Part shown: piece after piece, positions 8,913-12,017 of the stretch
Numbering within the stretch: the stretch's first letter is position 1
Layout of the letters: every line of letters starts with the position of its first letter
DNA from: JBMYQA01 sp049600855
GTDB lineage: Bacteria; Bacteroidota; Bacteroidia; Cytophagales; Flammeovirgaceae
Reading direction: 5' to 3'
Length of the DNA stretch: 12,017 bases
Assembly (NCBI GenBank): GCA_049600855.1
Contig: JBMYQA010000183.1
Location: 1 to 12,017, forward strand
Made by a program: the position numbers and the translations under genes
The notes under the pieces: model-generated
What the model was told of the DNA's origin: nothing
Database searches by the model: none
What the model saw: only the letters and a program-made list of their open reading frames with translations

Positions 8913-8920
8913 TATACCTT
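8906..8920. repeat. 15-base palindrome
   Basis: AAGGTAT-T-ATACCTT is a perfect odd-length palindrome. It shares its left half with the right arm of the preceding outer hairpin, so the two foldings exclude each other in RNA. In DNA it could be a dimer-binding site upstream of kinase 2. Confidence 0.45.
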
Positions 8921-8988
8921 TAAGTTAAGCGATATGCACAGCTGCTTGGTTTATATTTTGCACCTTCCACATCTTGCGCAGGATTCAA

Positions 8989-9023
8989 TTTGGTCGTAGT
9001 TGTTACATTTTAAGCTATCTTTG
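8989..9023 (+). promoter_or_regulatory. Candidate Bacteroidota promoter for kinase 2
   Basis: TTTG at 8989-8992 and TATCTTTG at 9016-9023 match the -33 TTTG and -7 TAnnTTTG elements of the Bacteroidota primary sigma factor, with a 23-base gap at the long end of the known range. Transcription would begin near 9030, leaving a leader of about 130 bases before the ATG at 9163. Confidence 0.45.
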
Positions 9024-9162
9024 TTCCGCAAAATACTAAACAGCTCATTTTGCTCCTTAATAATGGGTTTGAAAATCATTTTATAAGAAAACCCTTTTGG
9101 TAAAACGAAGGTTTTGGAAATAGAAGGAGTCTTACAAGTAGAAATTAGTATCGGTATAATTA

Positions 9163-12017
9163 ATGAACATAACTTATAGCTTTTTAAAACGAACATGGGT
9201 GCATCAATTCAAATTAGTTGGATTCATGTTGCTATTATGTGCCTGCAGTATTCAACATAAGGACTATCCTAAAGTGCAAAATGGATTGCTTGATGCCAGA
9301 GATTGGGATTTTCAAGCTCAAGGTTTACTAAAACTAGATGGCCATTGGAGTTTTTATTGGGATCAGCTGATTAAAGATCAGTCGGAAATTAATCGGTTAA
9401 AAGCTACTGATGGAACCTGTAATTTGATTGGGTTTTGGACGGAAGAGGTGACCGAAGGAACACTTTTTGAACAGAATGGGGTAGCGACTTACCACCTTAA
9501 AATACTTTTACCAGATACGGTTAATGCCTACTTTCTTAAGATTAATACGGTTTTTACAGCCTACGAGCTTTGGGGAAATAATAAACTACTGACAAAAGTT
9601 GGTGAAGTCGGGCGTAGCCCTGAAATGACCGTAAATAGTTTTCAAACCCAATTAGTCAAACTACCTGTTGACCGAGAAATTGATTTGTTTTTACAGATTG
9701 CCAGCTGGGAACACCGGAGAGGGGGAGGCGTGTCAGATTCCATTTTGATGGGTACAGAAAAACAAATAAGAACTAGTTGGGTGAAAAATTATACCCGCCA
9801 ATTGTTGTCATTTATGCTCATCGTGACCCTTGGTATCTTTCTAATTTTACTCTATTTTTTCTATCCGAATAAAAGCTATTTATACCTTGGTTTATTTGCT
9901 GTATTAGGATCACTTCGGATAATAAGTATCGATGAAATCGTGATTCAAGAGTTGTTTGAACAAACCCCTTATTTTATTAATCAACGCCTTCGGTACCTTG
10001 GCTTTTTTGCAAGTGTAGGCTTTGTGTTACTTTACGTTGATCATGAGTTTTACCAATTTTCAAATAAATATTTTAGATTTGGTACAAAAGTCTTACTCCT
10101 ATTTAGTCTAGCCATACTGATCATTCCCTTTAGGTGGTCTTCCTATTTATCTCCTTATTTTCAAGTGTTTTCCGTTCCACTTGCGGCTTATGGGCTATAT
10201 ATTGGTGGACGTGTAATCATAAAAGGCGGGAGGAAAGCGTGGTTTTTGTTAGTGGGCGGAGGGATTATTTTTTTAACAACAATTCAATACATACTGTATG
10301 CGAATAATCTATTAGAAGGAACACTATACCATAACTTTGGCTTTATCGCTTTTATTATATCACAAGCATTAGCGTTAGGTTTAAATAATCGCAGTGTGTA
10401 TATGCGATCCAATCAACTAGCAGAAGAGTTGATCAAACTGAATCAAAACTTAGAGCATAAGGTAAAACAGCGTACTGCTACCATACAAGAACAGAGTGAA
10501 GAGCTTCGCGTTCAGCACGATCGCATTATTGAACAGGCCGATAAACTTCGATTATCTAATGAACAATTACAAGCGTTAGATCAAGCCAAAACACGGTTTT
10601 TTGCCAATATCTCCCACGAGCTGCGTACGCCTTTAACGTTAATTCTAGGTATTACCAAGCGTTTGAAAGCACAATTAATAGGTAAACTTAACTTAGAAGA
10701 AGTGGCTTTAATAGAAAAGCACAGTCACTTACTCCATCAATTAATTAATCAATTATTAGATATCACCAAGTTGGAGGCGAAGGAGATGAAACTAAAACTC
10801 CAAAAAGTGCCTATTATCAGCTTGCTTAAGAGTTATTTAGCTGCTTTTGAGTCATTGGCAGCTTCAAAGAATATTCAATTGAGTTTTACGAGTAACTTAA
10901 CAACGTATGAAACACTTGTTGACAAACAGGCACTGGAAAAAATTAGCTACAATTTATTGTCGAATGCCTTAAAGTTTACGCCTGATGGTGGGCAAGTGAG
11001 TCTTGATGTTGCCGTAGAAAAAGCGTTTATTCAAATGACCGTAAAAGATACGGGAATAGGCATTCCAGCAGATCAACTTCCGCATATTTTTGATCGTTTT
11101 TATCGAGTGGATCAAGGAGTAAATAGAAGCTATGAGGGTACAGGCATTGGCTTAGCGCTCGCAAAAGAACTAGTAGTGCTCCATAAAGGGAATATACGCG
11201 TGGAAAGTGAAGAGGGAATGGGAACGCGTTTTATCATTACGCTACCCATACAAAACACTCAGACAGCAGGAGAAACAACTGTTCAAGCCAATGAAAGGGC
11301 AGAGCTTTCTCCCATGATAGCAACAGAGGTTTTGCAAACCTTGGTTGATGATGCGACTGATCGTGCTAAAAGCGATAATAAACAGCAGGAAACCGTCATT
11401 CTAGTGGTGGAAGATCATCCTGATTTGCAAGCTTTTATAAAAGCTGGGTTAAGTGATTACCAAATTATACAAGCATTTGATGGTGAAGCGGGAATTCGTA
11501 AAGCCATCGAACATTTACCCGATCTCATTATTAGTGATGTGATGATGCCGCATAAAAGTGGTTATGAGTTGTGCGAACACTTAAAAAAGGATGAGCGAAC
11601 GTGTCACATTCCCATCATACTGCTCACTGCACGTGCCGAAAAAAGTGATAAATTACACGGACTCCAGCTTGGGGCTGATGATTACCTCGCCAAACCTTTT
11701 GATCAACAAGAACTAGAAATTAGAATAGAAAACCTCATTCAAACCCGTAAAGTCTTACAAAAACACTTTGCCGAAAAAGTGGATAACATGCTATACACAC
11801 CTAAGGAAGTAAGTTTAACTTCAGCTGATGAGTTATTTGTCAAAAAAGTATTTGACATTACAGCTGAACATTATGGAAATACAGAATTAAATGTAGAAAA
11901 GCTGGCTAGTTTGATGCATGTAAGCACGAGACAATTGAGTAGGAAGATCAAAGCCATATTAGGGTATGCTCCTTCAAAACTGTTGCAAAACTTTCGCCTG
12001 CAAAAAGCAAAAGAACT
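9163..12017 (+). CDS. Lipoprotein-type 7TM hybrid sensor kinase/response regulator with AraC domain (kinase 2), partial at 3' end
   Basis: Open for 951 codons to the window edge without a stop. It is a paralogue of kinase 1, similar along its whole length. Domains in order: lipoprotein signal with lipobox LCAC (Cys28); jelly-roll sensor to about 205 with ASWEHRRGGG at 180-189; seven membrane helices, about 211-423; coiled coil, about 427-475; HisKA with His485; HATPase with Asn597 and Asn601, DTGIGIP at 629-635 and GTGIGL at 659-664; receiver with Glu750/Asp751, phosphoacceptor Asp792, Thr822 and Lys844; first AraC helix-turn-helix, about 909-933. The chain is cut at QKAKE, which aligns with residues 925-929 of kinase 1, so about 47 residues and the stop lie beyond the window. 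All catalytic residues are present. The ATG at 9163 is the first after an in-frame stop at 9157 and gives a proper signal peptide. It probably senses a related but different cue to kinase 1; its target could be the adhesin upstream or a gene beyond the window. Confidence 0.92.
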   Translation, partial: MNITYSFLKRTWVHQFKLVGFMLLLCACSIQHKDYPKVQNGLLDARDWDFQAQGLLKLDGHWSFYWDQLIKDQSEINRLKATDGTCNLIGFWTEEVTEGTLFEQNGVATYHLKILLPDTVNAYFLKINTVFTAYELWGNNKLLTKVGEVGRSPEMTVNSFQTQLVKLPVDREIDLFLQIASWEHRRGGGVSDSILMGTEKQIRTSWVKNYTRQLLSFMLIVTLGIFLILLYFFYPNKSYLYLGLFAVLGSLRIISIDEIVIQELFEQTPYFINQRLRYLGFFASVGFVLLYVDHEFYQFSNKYFRFGTKVLLLFSLAILIIPFRWSSYLSPYFQVFSVPLAAYGLYIGGRVIIKGGRKAWFLLVGGGIIFLTTIQYILYANNLLEGTLYHNFGFIAFIISQALALGLNNRSVYMRSNQLAEELIKLNQNLEHKVKQRTATIQEQSEELRVQHDRIIEQADKLRLSNEQLQALDQAKTRFFANISHELRTPLTLILGITKRLKAQLIGKLNLEEVALIEKHSHLLHQLINQLLDITKLEAKEMKLKLQKVPIISLLKSYLAAFESLAASKNIQLSFTSNLTTYETLVDKQALEKISYNLLSNALKFTPDGGQVSLDVAVEKAFIQMTVKDTGIGIPADQLPHIFDRFYRVDQGVNRSYEGTGIGLALAKELVVLHKGNIRVESEEGMGTRFIITLPIQNTQTAGETTVQANERAELSPMIATEVLQTLVDDATDRAKSDNKQQETVILVVEDHPDLQAFIKAGLSDYQIIQAFDGEAGIRKAIEHLPDLIISDVMMPHKSGYELCEHLKKDERTCHIPIILLTARAEKSDKLHGLQLGADDYLAKPFDQQELEIRIENLIQTRKVLQKHFAEKVDNMLYTPKEVSLTSADELFVKKVFDITAEHYGNTELNVEKLASLMHVSTRQLSRKIKAILGYAPSKLLQNFRLQKAKE

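Larger units (their letters stand above)
8829..9162. other. Intergenic region between the adhesin gene and kinase 2
   Basis: These 334 bases hold no gene I can support. The first 90 bases carry a cluster of overlapping inverted repeats, probably the adhesin terminator. A near-direct repeat, GTTAAAGCGATA (8895-8906) and GTTAAGCGATA (8924-8934), lies within it. A candidate Bacteroidota promoter for kinase 2 is at 8989-9023. The last 130 bases would be the 5' leader of kinase 2, without a clear Shine-Dalgarno sequence; GGTATAAT (9153-9160) lies just before the start. Confidence 0.5.

Noticed and set aside
3077..8982. A 9-mer, CCTGCGCAA (3077-3085), found inverted as TTGCGCAGG (8974-8982) in the two intergenic regions.
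   Set aside because: The match does not extend beyond nine bases, and one such match between regions of this size is expected by chance.
9072..9082. Small palindrome AAAAT-C-ATTTT upstream of kinase 2.
   Set aside because: Short and made only of A/T pairs apart from its centre; common by chance in AT-rich spacers.
8951..9196. An 81-codon minus-strand open frame with a hydrophobic N-terminus and a Cys-rich end (CARCGRC).
   Set aside because: It overlaps the first 34 bases of kinase 2 in antisense, covers the candidate kinase 2 promoter, has no promoter or ribosome site of its own that I can see, and matches no family I recognise. Its lipobox-like ISTC has Thr at -1, which is unfavourable.
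9163..12017. Possible truncation or pseudogene status of kinase 2.
   Set aside because: The frame is open with all catalytic motifs intact and simply meets the window edge.

Overview
The window comes from a member of the Bacteroidota. Three signs point there: a 1,844-residue secreted protein ending in a Por/type IX secretion (T9SS) sorting domain, two hybrid two-component proteins that carry kinase, receiver and AraC-type DNA-binding domains in one chain, and TAnnTTTG-like promoter elements in place of E. coli-type boxes. The DNA is AT-rich and ribosome binding sites are weak, as is usual in that phylum. A marine or environmental Cytophagales- or Flavobacteriia-like lineage would fit, but I cannot place it more precisely.

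Layout, all on the + strand. Positions 1-89 are a short leader with a hairpin and a possible -7 element. Positions 90-3020 encode a lipoprotein-type 7TM hybrid sensor/regulator (kinase 1). Positions 3021-3293 are non-coding and hold two inverted repeats. Positions 3294-8828 encode a giant BspA-like (DUF285) surface protein. It has a signal peptide, four super-repeats with 5, 10, 6 and 1 exact 25-residue repeats, a non-repetitive region, and a T9SS sorting domain. Positions 8829-9162 are a 334-base non-coding stretch with competing hairpins and a candidate promoter. Positions 9163-12017 encode a second sensor/regulator (kinase 2), paralogous to the first, which runs off the window in its DNA-binding domain after 951 codons. 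By alignment about 47 residues are missing.

Likely working model (inference): the two paralogous sensors each detect an extracellular or periplasmic cue through a jelly-roll domain plus seven membrane helices. Each relays it through a HisKA/HATPase core to its own receiver and AraC domain, and so controls transcription nearby. The adhesin between them, exported by T9SS, is the most obvious target. No mobile element, CRISPR array, tRNA or rRNA was seen. The most notable points are the sensor-adhesin-sensor arrangement, the lipobox kept in both 7TM kinases, a two-heptad difference in their signalling coiled coils, and the strictly quantised architecture of the adhesin.
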